NCBI GenBank assembly: GCA_004799545.1
Contig: SSMU01000005.1
Span: 124,001 to 188,000, forward strand
Source of the DNA: Phenylobacterium sp.
Lineage (GTDB): Bacteria > Pseudomonadota > Alphaproteobacteria > Caulobacterales > Caulobacteraceae
Direction: 5' to 3'
Length of the DNA stretch: 64,000 nucleotides
Part shown: positions 28,921 through 37,651 of the stretch, piece after piece
Position numbering within the stretch: position 1 is the stretch's first letter
How the letters are laid out: every line of letters begins with the position of its first letter
Notes under the pieces: model-generated
What the model was told of the DNA's origin: nothing
Database searches by the model: none
The model's input: the letters and a program-made list of their open reading frames with translations, nothing else
Program-made: the position numbers and the translations under genes

Positions 28921-29036
28921 CTAGAGCGCGTCAGGCGAAAGTGGATACCGCTTTCGCCGCCCGACGCGCTCTAAACTATAGAAGATGGACCCTTCTCATC
29001 TGGTTCAGGTCATCCCACCTGAACCAGGAAGGGTCT
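28921..29036. repeat. 116-bp intergenic repeat with two stem-loops, copy 2
   Basis: Same length and nearly the same sequence as 8304-8419. The left stem is perfect here (AGAGCGCGTC/GACGCGCTCT with inner GGCGAAAG/CTTTCGCC), so the T in copy 1 is the deviating base. The right stem GACCCTTC.../...GAAGGGTC is unchanged while the loop differs. It fills the gap between convergent genes and its right end supplies most of the stop codon of the sulfotransferase gene on the minus strand. Confidence 0.85.
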
Positions 29037-30678
29037 AGGCCTCCGGGTAGCCGAACTCGGCTACCCAGGGCGCCAGGATGGGCCGGACAACCGCCAGGCT
29101 CTCGCCGTAGCGCCGCCACTGGCCGATGCTCTCCTGATAGATGCCCCGCCGCACCTGGGCGGCGCTCGGCGTGCGGATGTCGCGGCGGTTGGCGGTCTCG
29201 ACGAAGTCGTGCACCGCCTTGTCCCACGGCAGGTCCAGGAAGGCGCACAGGGCGCGGGCCTGCTCGTCGAACGCCTCGACCAGCCGCTCATGGCGATGCT
29301 CGTAGACCGGCAGCGCCAGCAGCTTCCGATAGACCTGGGCCAGACGCATCGTGCCGTCGTAGAGCCGGGCCGTGCGCTCCAGGTCGGTGAACTCGATGAC
29401 CAGGGCATTGGCCTTGAAGCGCCGGCGGAAACAGCTCGCCACCACATCGCGCGGGTCGCGGATCGCCAGGATCACCGTGGCGTCCGGGAACAGCTTGGCG
29501 ACCAGCGGCAGGTTGAGGGTGTTGAGCGGCATCTTGTCGACGAACACCTTGTCCGTCGGATCGACGCCGAACTCGCGGACCCGCGCCCAATAGGTCTCGC
29601 GGTGGCTGTCCGCCGCCTCCGCCGACAGGGTGGCGAGACGGTCCAGGCCGGCGTCGTCGGCGAAGAATTCGCTGATCGCCGGTTGCAGGGTCGGCTTTTC
29701 CTCCAGGGCGACGACCGCCGGATGGCTGGCCAGCACCTGCTCCAGCAGGGTGGTCCCGGAGCGCGGGAAGCCGACCAGGAACACGTGTCCGCGCTCGCCG
29801 GCGCCGGTGCGCCGCGCGCTCGGCGCCGCGGTCCAATCGGAACGCGCGGCGCGATCGAAGAAGCGCAGCAGCCGCTCGGCCCGCTCCACGCCGAGCTCCG
29901 GGGCGAGGTCGCTGTCGGGCGAATAGGCCTCGCGCAATTTGCCGTTGGCCGCGGCGTAGGCCGCCATGGCCTCGGTGGGTCGGTCGAGGGCGTCGAGGGC
30001 GTCGGCGCGCAGGCGCAGCATCGAGGCGGCGTGCAGGGCCGGCAGGCCGCCCGCCGCCAGCCGGTCGTCGAGCCGCCGGAGCGCCGCCTCGTTGGCCCCC
30101 TCCCTGACATCCAGGGTGGCGAGCGCCAGCACGGCCGCGTTCTGGCGCGCATCCAGCGCCAAGGCGCGCTGGGCGTGTTCGCGCGCTTGAGCGGCGTCAT
30201 CGTCCTCGACGAACATCGCCGCCAGGGCGCCGACCGGGTCGGCGAAGTCGGGCGCCAGCAGGGCCGCCTGGCGATGCGCGCGGTAGGCGGTCTTGCGGTC
30301 GCCGAGCACCGCCAGGGCCAGACCGACGCCGTGATGCGCCTGGGCGAAGTCCGGCATCACCGAGAGCGCGCTTTGGAAGGCCAGCAGCGCCTGGTCGGCG
30401 ACGCCGATCTGGGTGAAGCAGTTGCCGATGCTGTTGAGCACGTAGGGGTCGTTCGGATCGATATCCAGCGCCTTGTGCAGGAGGTCCAGCGCCGCCCCGA
30501 TGCGGCCCTGCTGCTGCAGCCGGTGGGCGGCCAGGTTCAGGAACAGCGGATGGATCTCGCCGCGGGCCAGCGCCTGGTCGGCGAGGTCGACGGCGCGCTC
30601 GACATCCTGCCGGCTGAGCGCGTCCTGGACAGCCTGCAGTTGGGCGGCGGATGCGGCTGTGGCGGTCGGCATGGTCAC
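29035..30678 (-). CDS. TPR-repeat sulfotransferase
   Basis: 547 aa; GTG at 30678 or ATG two codons in. The N-terminal half is a series of tetratricopeptide repeats (EIHPLFLNLAAHRLQQQGR, DPNDPYVLNSIGNCFTQIG and others). The C-terminal half is a sulfotransferase with the PAPS 5'-phosphosulfate loop VGFPRSGTTLLEQVL and, later, the 3'-phosphate site region ILAIRDPRDVVASCF. It would transfer sulfate from PAPS to a protein, peptide or carbohydrate acceptor presented by the TPRs. It follows the hydroxylase-like gene by 42 nt in the same direction, so they are probably one transcript downstream of the TonB receptor. Confidence 0.87.
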   Translation of the reverse strand: MTMPTATAASAAQLQAVQDALSRQDVERAVDLADQALARGEIHPLFLNLAAHRLQQQGRIGAALDLLHKALDIDPNDPYVLNSIGNCFTQIGVADQALLAFQSALSVMPDFAQAHHGVGLALAVLGDRKTAYRAHRQAALLAPDFADPVGALAAMFVEDDDAAQAREHAQRALALDARQNAAVLALATLDVREGANEAALRRLDDRLAAGGLPALHAASMLRLRADALDALDRPTEAMAAYAAANGKLREAYSPDSDLAPELGVERAERLLRFFDRAARSDWTAAPSARRTGAGERGHVFLVGFPRSGTTLLEQVLASHPAVVALEEKPTLQPAISEFFADDAGLDRLATLSAEAADSHRETYWARVREFGVDPTDKVFVDKMPLNTLNLPLVAKLFPDATVILAIRDPRDVVASCFRRRFKANALVIEFTDLERTARLYDGTMRLAQVYRKLLALPVYEHRHERLVEAFDEQARALCAFLDLPWDKAVHDFVETANRRDIRTPSAAQVRRGIYQESIGQWRRYGESLAVVRPILAPWVAEFGYPEA

Positions 30679-30720
30679 TTCACTATCCTAATCAATGTCT
30701 TGCAGTCCGCGCCGCGACGA

Positions 30721-31932
30721 TCAGACGCCGCCGGCCGGGACGGTTTCGCTGAACCGGTCCATGGCGCTCATCACGCGCGCGATCCCGTCGCGCTCGATCT
30801 CCGACAGGAACGGGCTCCAGACGTCGCAGATCAGGATCACCCGCGGCTGGTCGGACTCGTTCCAGGCCTCGTGCTCGATGGTGTCGTCGAACACCCACCC
30901 CTCGCCGACCGTCCATTCGCGGCTCTCATTGCCCACGCGGAAGCCGCAGCCGGGCGGCACGATCAGCGGCAGATGCATGACCAGCCGGACGTTGGCCACG
31001 CCGGTGTGCGGCGGAATGCGGGTGCGCGGCTGCAGCTGCGAGAACATGGCCGCCGGCGAGCGGCCGGGGATCTGCGGCTGCGGCAAGGCCGAGATCGCCG
31101 CCATGGTCTTGGGGCAGCGGGCGCAGGCGGCTTCCTGCGGCGCGCCGAATTCGATCAGGTGGAAAGCGCTCCACCGCGACGAGTGGTTGAGCTCCGCCCA
31201 TTGGTCGAGCGGCACGTTCTCGGAATATTTGATGTAGGGCGTGAAGCGTCCGGCATCGAGGGCCAGCGCTGACTGCAGTTCCTCGCGGATGACCTCGGTG
31301 CGCGCCTCCAGCTCCGGGAGCCAGGGGAAGTGCTCGCGGTCGTAGAACTCGATCGCCGGCATGCCGGGATAGAAGAAGTCGACCGGCTGCTGCCGGTAGT
31401 TGCGCCGCACGCCGACCAGCATGTCGGCGAAGGCCTGCAGCCGCCGGGTTTCCGCCGACGCCGTCTGGGAGAGCGTGTCGGCCATCTCGGCGTGGATGAA
31501 CGCCTGCAGCTCCGCCCGATGGCGGCCATTGACGTCGCGGGCGTGCCGCAGGGCCTGGCGGGTGGCCGCGTCCAGGCGATCCTCCGGCGGGGCCTGGGTG
31601 AGCGCCACCCCATAGGCGCCCGCGGCCTGGCGCAGGCGCCCGAGCCGCTCGAGTAGCGAGGCCTTCATCAAGAGGGCCATGAAGTTGCGGGCGTCGAGCG
31701 CCAGGGCGCCTTCCACCGCGGTCAGCGCCGCCTCCGGTTCGCCAAGGGCGCGCTCGCAGGCGGCCATGTTGATCCAGAGCGAGGCGTCTTGGTCGGACAG
31801 CCGGAGCGCCTCTTCGAGCCGCGCCTTGGCGCCGGCGAGGTCGCGGCGGGACATCGCGGCCATGGCCTCGCGGTTCAGGTCGCGCGCCCGCTCGGCGGCG
31901 GCGGGAGATCGCGCAGGTGGCTCTTGGCTCAA
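30721..31932 (-). CDS. TPR protein with aspartyl/asparaginyl beta-hydroxylase domain
   Basis: 403 aa if the TTG at 31932 is the start; the alternative ATG at 31863 (GAGG just upstream) would cut into the first TPR helix. The ORF further upstream runs through the receptor terminator and is rejected. N-terminal TPRs (DLAGAKARLEEALRLSDQD, EAALTAVEGALALDARN) are followed by the hydroxylase domain: PHTGVANVRLVMHLPLIVP and WVFDDTIEHEAWNESDQPRV, with the His residues expected to hold Fe(II) and the Arg for 2-oxoglutarate. It would hydroxylate Asp/Asn side chains of a protein or peptide. Between a TonB receptor and a TPR sulfotransferase. Confidence 0.85.
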   Translation of the reverse strand: MSQEPPARSPAAAERARDLNREAMAAMSRRDLAGAKARLEEALRLSDQDASLWINMAACERALGEPEAALTAVEGALALDARNFMALLMKASLLERLGRLRQAAGAYGVALTQAPPEDRLDAATRQALRHARDVNGRHRAELQAFIHAEMADTLSQTASAETRRLQAFADMLVGVRRNYRQQPVDFFYPGMPAIEFYDREHFPWLPELEARTEVIREELQSALALDAGRFTPYIKYSENVPLDQWAELNHSSRWSAFHLIEFGAPQEAACARCPKTMAAISALPQPQIPGRSPAAMFSQLQPRTRIPPHTGVANVRLVMHLPLIVPPGCGFRVGNESREWTVGEGWVFDDTIEHEAWNESDQPRVILICDVWSPFLSEIERDGIARVMSAMDRFSETVPAGGV

Positions 31933-31942
31933 GGCGATGGCC

Positions 31943-31979
31943 CAAAAAAGAAGACGGCGGCCCGTGCGGGCCGCCGTCT
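31943..31979 (-). terminator. Rho-independent terminator of the TonB receptor gene
   Basis: Read on the minus strand: an 11-bp GC stem (GACGGCGGCCC/GGGCCGCCGTC) with a 4-nt loop, followed directly by TTCTTTTTT. Located about 25 nt after the receptor stop and before the hydroxylase-like gene, so part of the receptor transcripts should stop here and the downstream pair would get lower expression or use another promoter. Confidence 0.85.
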
Positions 31980-32003
31980 CTATTAGCCCGAAACGGGGCG
32001 GAC

Positions 32004-35000
32004 TTAGAAGTCGGCCGTCAGACCGACGAACACCGTCCGGCCGATGGCGTCGTAGACACCCGGGAAGGTGTTGCCGTTGCCGAAGCTGGCCGTCCCGGCG
32101 ATGCCGAGCGTGTTGGCGTCGACGATCGGCGGGTTCTTGTCGAACACGTTGTTCACGCCGACCCGGAAGGTGGTGTCCTTGATCCGGTAGGTCGCGGCCA
32201 GGTCGAAGTAGCTGAAGGCCGAGATCTTGGCGTCCGCCGGGTCCGTCACGCCGGGTCCGAAGGCCGCGAGGAACGGATCGTTCGATTGGTTCAGGTCGAG
32301 CTTGACCGAACCCAGGTACCGCCAGTTCGCGGAGACCTGCAGGCTCTGCCACGGCGTGGTCCAGGTCACGCGGGCCTGGCTCTTGTACTTCGGCACGGGC
32401 TCGCCGCAGACCACCCCGTAGAAGCCGGCGCAGTCATAACTGCCAAGCCCGGCGACCGGCTCGGTGATGAAGTGCTGGGTGTAGGTGCCCAGGTATTGGA
32501 ACGCCAGGCCACCCCAGTCACCGAGGTTGTAGCGGTAGTTGGCGGTGAAATCGACGCCCGAGGTCTTGATCGAACCGGAGTTCACCTCGGTGTTGATCAC
32601 GTAGCCGTTGGCCGTGGTGATGCCGAACAGCGAGCCGTTGGTCGGATCGCGGTGGATGCTCGAGCAGAACTGGTTGGCCGTGAGGCACTGCGACAGGATC
32701 AGGGCGCCGCCGATGCCCGGGACGATCGGGTTGGTGATCTTGATGTTGAAGTAGTCGACGCTGGCGTTGAAGCCCGGCAGGAAGCGCGGGGTCGTGACGA
32801 AGCCGACCGTATAGGTGTCGGCCTCTTCCGGCTTCAGGTTCGGGTTACCACCGAGCAGCTGGCTGCACTGGGCGGCCGCGCAGGTCGGGACGTTGCCCAG
32901 GAATTGGGCCGCCAGGGCCGCGTTCGTGAAGGTCCGCGCGCAGTTCGCGGCGGGCCGGGTGCCGGCGCAGGGATCGTTGAACGAACCCAGGCCGACGGTT
33001 TGCGGCGTGAACAGTTCCGTGATGTTCGGCGCCCGCACCGCGCGGTTGAAGCCGCCACGCAGCCGGATGTCCGGAGTGATCGACCAGTCGCCGGAGATCT
33101 TGTAGGCGTCGGCCGTGCCCGAGCTGCTGTAGTCGGCGAAGCGGTAGCCGAGTTCCAGCGACAGGTCCTGGATGAAGGGCATGTCCTGCACCAGCGGGAC
33201 GCGCGCTTCACCGAACAGTTCGTAGACGTCGAAGCCGCCGGAGCCGGGCGGGTTGGCGCCGCCGCTACCGGACAGGTCGCCCGTGCCGTAGTTCGAGCTG
33301 ACTTCGAGGGACAGGCGCTCGGACCGGTACTCGGTGCCGAGGTTCACGCCCACGCCGTCATTCGCCCAGGGCGACTTCAGGTACTTGGCGAGGTCGCCGG
33401 TGACGTTGAAGCTGACGATCCGCTCGCTGACGCTGCCGCGCTTGAAGCCGGCGTCTTCCACGAAGCTGAGCGCCGCCGGCGTCAGGCTGGAGTCCAGGGC
33501 CGTGAAGATGTTGATCGGCACGCAGCCGCCGGTGGCGTTGACGCAGACCGGGCCGTTGGGGCCGGCCACGGCGTTCAGCGCCTGGTTGAGCTTGCGGATG
33601 GAGACGTCGCCGGTCAGCGTCTGCTGATAGAGCGTGTCGCCGTACTGGGCGTGCAGGTCGTAGGTCCAGTCGTCGCTGAGCTTGCCGCGGGCGCCCAGGC
33701 TGATCGAGTAGGCGGTGTGCTGGATGTCGGTGAGGCGCGGCAGGGCCGAGAACCGATAGCCGATGGTCAGCGGGGCCGTGAGGCCCGTCGTCTGCGCACC
33801 GCAGAGCGCGGCCGCTTGCGAGGCCGACATGAAGGGGTTGTTACAGCTGATCTGGTAGACCGGGCCGCTGTTGGTGAACAGGCCCGAACCCGCCGCCTGC
33901 GTGCGCTGGCGGTCATCGGCGAACATCAGGTCCGAATAGACGTCAACCTGCGGCGTGACTTCATAGTGGGCGAAGTAGCCGGCCGTGTAACGCTCGTCGT
34001 CCTGCTGGTAGTAGTTGAACGGGCCGAAGTTGAACGCCAGGGCGCCGGTGAAGGGCACGAAGGTGTTGGTGCCGTTCGGGTTGTCGGCCAGCGTGGCCGG
34101 GCCGCCCGTCGCGCCGCCGTGCAGGGTGGCGAAGTGGCCGAACGCCGAGTTGCTCGAGCCTTGGCAGATGTGGGTGTCGTAGACGTTGTCGCCGGTCGGC
34201 GAGCTGGTCGAGATGCCGCAGGCGCCGGCGTCGCGGCGGCTCTGGGGAAGCGGTTCGATCCGACGGTAGGACGCGTAGGCGGTGATGTTGCCCTTACCGT
34301 CCGGCGCGTTGGTGCCGATGATCGCCGTGATGTCCCAGGTCTTCGCGTCGAGTTCATCGTCGGCGAGCGGGATCTGGTTGGAGGCCGCGGCGGTCCGGTT
34401 GAAGTTGGTGACGTTCTGGCGTGCGGCGCTGTCGTCGTTGTTGTGGACCGCGAAGCCGTAGGTCGAATCGACCCGGAAGCCTTCGAAGTCCTTGTTCAGG
34501 ATGAAGTTCACGACGCCGGCGACAGCGTCGGATCCGTACACGGCCGAGGCGCCGCCGGTGACCACTTCGACGCGCTCAACCAGAGCGGCCGGGATGTTGT
34601 TCAGGTCAGGGGTGGGGACGATCGGGTCGCCCGGCATCAGCCGGTAGCCATTGACCAGCACCAGGGTGCGCTTGGACGACAGGCCGCGCAGCGACACCGT
34701 GGCGGTGCCGGTCGCGCCGTTGTCGACGCCCTGGTTGAACTCCGGAACCACCGACGGGAGGTTCTGCAGCACGCTTTCGATGGCGGTCGCACCCTGGAGC
34801 TTGACCTCCTGGCTGTTGACCACGGAGAGCGGGCTGACGCTCGTCAGGTTCGGCTGCGGAATGCGCGAACCGGTGACGACGATTTCCGAAACCTGGGCTC
34901 CAGTGTTGGTTGCGGTGGTTGCCTGGGCCGAAGCCTGGGTCGCGGAGAGCCCGAGCAGGGCGACACCGCAGATCATCGAGGAGGCCAATAGGCGCTCCCG

Positions 35001-35018
35001 AGTGGGCGTGATTTTCAA
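32004..35018 (-). CDS. TonB-dependent outer-membrane receptor (large, oligopeptide-type)
   Basis: 1004 aa with a signal peptide (SSMICGVALLGLSATQASAQ). The plug starts with SEIVVTGSRIPQPNLTSVSP and contains the secretin-like LVLVNGYRLMPG and VEVVTGGASAVYGSDAVAGV blocks. The C-terminal barrel ends in GRTVFVGLTADF with terminal Phe. This N-terminal style (VTGSRI, Q-N-LPSVVPEF) belongs to the large receptor group in Caulobacterales/sphingomonads often annotated for oligopeptides, from memory; no experimental substrate is implied. Transport across the outer membrane would depend on TonB/ExbBD, which are not in the window. Confidence 0.94.
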   Translation of the reverse strand: MKITPTRERLLASSMICGVALLGLSATQASAQATTATNTGAQVSEIVVTGSRIPQPNLTSVSPLSVVNSQEVKLQGATAIESVLQNLPSVVPEFNQGVDNGATGTATVSLRGLSSKRTLVLVNGYRLMPGDPIVPTPDLNNIPAALVERVEVVTGGASAVYGSDAVAGVVNFILNKDFEGFRVDSTYGFAVHNNDDSAARQNVTNFNRTAAASNQIPLADDELDAKTWDITAIIGTNAPDGKGNITAYASYRRIEPLPQSRRDAGACGISTSSPTGDNVYDTHICQGSSNSAFGHFATLHGGATGGPATLADNPNGTNTFVPFTGALAFNFGPFNYYQQDDERYTAGYFAHYEVTPQVDVYSDLMFADDRQRTQAAGSGLFTNSGPVYQISCNNPFMSASQAAALCGAQTTGLTAPLTIGYRFSALPRLTDIQHTAYSISLGARGKLSDDWTYDLHAQYGDTLYQQTLTGDVSIRKLNQALNAVAGPNGPVCVNATGGCVPINIFTALDSSLTPAALSFVEDAGFKRGSVSERIVSFNVTGDLAKYLKSPWANDGVGVNLGTEYRSERLSLEVSSNYGTGDLSGSGGANPPGSGGFDVYELFGEARVPLVQDMPFIQDLSLELGYRFADYSSSGTADAYKISGDWSITPDIRLRGGFNRAVRAPNITELFTPQTVGLGSFNDPCAGTRPAANCARTFTNAALAAQFLGNVPTCAAAQCSQLLGGNPNLKPEEADTYTVGFVTTPRFLPGFNASVDYFNIKITNPIVPGIGGALILSQCLTANQFCSSIHRDPTNGSLFGITTANGYVINTEVNSGSIKTSGVDFTANYRYNLGDWGGLAFQYLGTYTQHFITEPVAGLGSYDCAGFYGVVCGEPVPKYKSQARVTWTTPWQSLQVSANWRYLGSVKLDLNQSNDPFLAAFGPGVTDPADAKISAFSYFDLAATYRIKDTTFRVGVNNVFDKNPPIVDANTLGIAGTASFGNGNTFPGVYDAIGRTVFVGLTADF

Positions 35019-35330
35019 GGTCTACATCCTCCAGCTGCCCGCCAGGCCAGAGGCGAAAGCGGGCCAGCTCCCCAACAAAAGTCGAACCCGGAGGCCCCAA
35101 GGCCCCGGTTACGGTGGAGTTACGGGGGTAACCAATCGAGGGTCAACGCACATTAAGAGGCTGCAATGTTTCGACCGCGACCCTGTCGCTTTATGGTCAC
35201 AGATTGCCGCGTGCCAGCGGGTGAAAAGGGCAAATCTGCTCCTCCAGCCGCCACAATTCCCGCGCGCTTGACCGCCTATCGGCCGCGCAGGGGCGCCAAA
35301 AGGCCGGATTCGGCGCCGGCGTCAGATGTC
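35019..35330. other. 312-bp intergenic region upstream of TonB receptor
   Basis: No ORF with coding character. It is somewhat richer in A/T than its surroundings and should hold the receptor promoter. On the minus strand a TTGACC (35130s) is followed by A/T-containing sequence, which could be a -35 element, but no convincing -10 pairs with it. It also separates the permease operon from the receptor; no terminator hairpin with a T-run was seen after the permease stop. Confidence 0.4.
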
Positions 35331-36206
35331 TCAACGGTCACGTGGGTCGATGGCGTCGCGCAGGCCGTCACCGATGAAGTTGAAGCTCATCAGGGTTACG
35401 ATCATCACGCCCGAGGGGAAGATCAGCAGCCAGGGCGCCAGCTCCATGTCCGCCGCGCCGGTGGCGATCAGCGTGCCAAGCGAGGCCATCGGCGGCTGCA
35501 CGCCCAGGCCTAGGAAGCTCAGGAAGCTCTCCGCCAGGATCACCGCCGGGATGGTCAGGGTCACATAGACCACCACCGGGCCCAAGAGGTTGGGCACGAT
35601 GTGCCGGACGATGATCGCGCCCTGGCTCAAGCCCGCCGCCCGCGCCGCCTCGACAAACGCCGCCTGCTTCAGGGTCAGCGTCTGGCCGCGCACGATCCGG
35701 CTCATGGTCAGCCACTCCACCGCCCCGATCGCCACGAAGATCAGGATGAAGTTCGACCCGAACGCCACCATCAGGAGGATCACGAAGAAGATGAACGGCA
35801 GGGAATAGAGCACGTCGACGATGCGCATCATCGCCTCGTCGGTCCGTCCGCCGACGAAGCCGGCTATCGCCCCCCACGCCACCCCGATCACCAGTGACAC
35901 CGCCGTGGCCACCAAGCCGATCGCCAGGGAGACCCGCAGGCCCATCAGGAGCCGGACCATCAGGTCGCGGCCCAGGGCGTCGGTCCCCAAGAGGTGGCCG
36001 TGCCGCAGCGGCCCAAGCCAGACGTCGGTCTTGTTGACCTGGTCATAGGCGTAGGGGCTGAGCCAGGGTCCGACCCCCGCGGCCAGCACCAGCAACGCCA
36101 GCACCGCCATCCCCGCCACCGCCGCGCGGTTGCGCGAGAGCCTGCGCCGCGCGTCGTCCCACAGGCTGCGGCCGCGCACGGCGGGGGTCATGAGGGCCGC
36201 GCTCAT
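35331..36206 (-). CDS. ABC transporter permease, OppC/DppC type
   Basis: 291 aa from ATG at 36206, which overlaps the OppB stop (ATGA); a longer upstream frame lies inside the OppB gene and is rejected. The N-terminal cytoplasmic stretch (RRRLSRNRAAVAGM) is followed by a first helix, then the periplasmic loop LSPYAYDQVNKTDVWLGP and the permease signature HLLGTDALGRDLMVRLLMG. The ATPase-coupling EAA loop is at VEAARAAGLSQGAIIVRHIVP. It forms the inner-membrane channel for peptides or related solutes together with OppB. No ATPase or binding-protein gene is nearby. Confidence 0.92.
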   Translation of the reverse strand: MSAALMTPAVRGRSLWDDARRRLSRNRAAVAGMAVLALLVLAAGVGPWLSPYAYDQVNKTDVWLGPLRHGHLLGTDALGRDLMVRLLMGLRVSLAIGLVATAVSLVIGVAWGAIAGFVGGRTDEAMMRIVDVLYSLPFIFFVILLMVAFGSNFILIFVAIGAVEWLTMSRIVRGQTLTLKQAAFVEAARAAGLSQGAIIVRHIVPNLLGPVVVYVTLTIPAVILAESFLSFLGLGVQPPMASLGTLIATGAADMELAPWLLIFPSGVMIVTLMSFNFIGDGLRDAIDPRDR

Positions 36207-37126
36207 CCCAGCCTCACCCGCGGGTCGAGCGCCGCCTGGATCAGGTCCGCGGCGAGGTTCAGCGCCAGGATCAGGGCGGCGTAGACGATCACCATGCCCA
36301 TCACCACGGGGTAGTCGCGCTGCAGGGCGCTGATCACGAAGAACTTGCCGAGCCCCGGCAGGTTGAAGATCCGCTCCACCACCAGCGAGCCGGTGAGCAG
36401 GCCCGCGCAGGCCGGCCCCAGGTAGCTGACCAGCGGCAGGATCGCGGCCCGCAGGGCATGGTGGGTGACGATGCGGTGCTCCGGCAGCCCCTTGGCGCGC
36501 GCGGTGCGCACAGAGTTGGAGCGCAGCACCTCGATCATCCCGGCCCGGGTCAGCCGCGAGATGATCGCCACCTGCGGCAGGGCCAGCACCACCACCGGCA
36601 GCACCAGATTGGGCCAGGCGCCGTAGTTCCAACCGGCGGTCGGCAGCCAGCCCAGCTTGGAGGCGAAGGCCAGCACCAGCAGCGGCGCGGTCACGAAGGT
36701 CGGCACGCAGACCCCCAGGATCGCCACCGCCATCACCGCGTGGTCGACGCTGCGGTTCTGCCGGAGCGCCGCCAGCACCCCAAGGCTGACCCCCGTCACC
36801 GCCGCCAGCAGGATCGCCGAGAGCCCGAGCGCCAGGCTGACCGGATAGTTCTCCTTGAGGATCTGCAGGACCGACTTGTCCTTATATCGGAGCGACGGCC
36901 CGAGATCGCCGCGCAGCACGCCGCCGACGTAGGCCAGGTACTGCACCCCGATCGGCCGGTTCATGCCGTACTTGGCCCTGACGTTCCGCTCGATCTCCGG
37001 GGACAGCTTGCGGTCCAGGTCGAAGGGGCTGCCGGGCGCCGCGCGCATCATGAAGAAGGCCAGCGTCACCACCAGGAACAGCGTCGGGATCGCCACCAGC
37101 AGGCGCCGGCCGATGAAGCGGAACAT
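36203..37126 (-). CDS. ABC transporter permease, OppB/DppB type
   Basis: 307 aa. Starts MFRFIGRRLLVAIPTLFLVV with the first membrane helix, then the family loop MMRAAPGSPFD. Further motifs are GVQYLAYVGGVLRGDLGPS and the EAA loop VRTARAKGLPEHRIVTHHAL near the C-terminus, which docks the ATPase. The size is right for an OppB/DppB permease. First gene of a two-gene operon with OppC. Divergent from the DUF442-type gene at 37237, so a promoter for each must lie in the 110-bp gap. Confidence 0.92.
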   Translation of the reverse strand: MFRFIGRRLLVAIPTLFLVVTLAFFMMRAAPGSPFDLDRKLSPEIERNVRAKYGMNRPIGVQYLAYVGGVLRGDLGPSLRYKDKSVLQILKENYPVSLALGLSAILLAAVTGVSLGVLAALRQNRSVDHAVMAVAILGVCVPTFVTAPLLVLAFASKLGWLPTAGWNYGAWPNLVLPVVVLALPQVAIISRLTRAGMIEVLRSNSVRTARAKGLPEHRIVTHHALRAAILPLVSYLGPACAGLLTGSLVVERIFNLPGLGKFFVISALQRDYPVVMGMVIVYAALILALNLAADLIQAALDPRVRLG

Positions 37127-37236
37127 GGCGACGGGCCTTCACGCGGACGGCCTTTTCGAAGCCGGCCGTTGCGAAACTTCCACCCGCCCCCGATGATGTC
37201 AACGAACCACCCCCCTCCCCGCCCGCAGAGGCTGAG

Positions 37237-37647
37237 ATGAGCGATTTCCGACACGTCACCGATGAGATCTCCGTCAGCCCGCAGATCAGCGTCGCCGACG
37301 TCGAGGCCGCCGCCCAGGCCGGCTTCAAGACGATCATCAACAACCGCCCGGACGGCGAGGCGCCCGACCAGCCCTCCGGCCACCAGATCGAGGCCGCCGC
37401 CGCCCAGGCGGGCCTGGCCTATTTCCACATCCCGGTGCGCGGCGGCCCGACGCCCGAGCAGGTGGAGACCACCGGCAAGGTGCTGGCCGAGGCCGCCACG
37501 CCGGTGCTGGCCTACTGCCGCTCCGGCACGCGCTCGATCATCACCTGGTCGCTGAGCCAGGCCGAGAGCGGGCTGCGCAGCCGCACCGAGCTGATCGGCC
37601 TCGGCCGCGCCGCCGGCTACGACCTCGCCGCCGTGCTGGGCGGCTGA
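37237..37647 (+). CDS. TIGR01244/DUF442-type phosphatase-like sulfurtransferase
   Basis: 136 aa. The chain DISVADVEAAAQAGFKTIINNRPDGEAPDQ resembles the Blh/TIGR01244 family, and the catalytic loop LAYCRSGTRSI has the C-x5-R of the dual-specificity phosphatase and rhodanese-like fold. In related proteins this domain is fused to a metallo-beta-lactamase persulfide dioxygenase. Here the next gene, 4 nt downstream, is an MBL-fold hydrolase, so the pair resembles a split version of that fusion. Role in sulfide or persulfide metabolism is inferred only from that resemblance. Confidence 0.85.
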   Translation: MSDFRHVTDEISVSPQISVADVEAAAQAGFKTIINNRPDGEAPDQPSGHQIEAAAAQAGLAYFHIPVRGGPTPEQVETTGKVLAEAATPVLAYCRSGTRSIITWSLSQAESGLRSRTELIGLGRAAGYDLAAVLGG

Positions 37648-37651
37648 TCCG

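Noticed and set aside
31917..34991. Plus-strand frame of 1024 codons opposite the TonB receptor
   Set aside because: Complement of a receptor gene with a complete signal peptide, plug and barrel; the antisense product has no recognisable fold.
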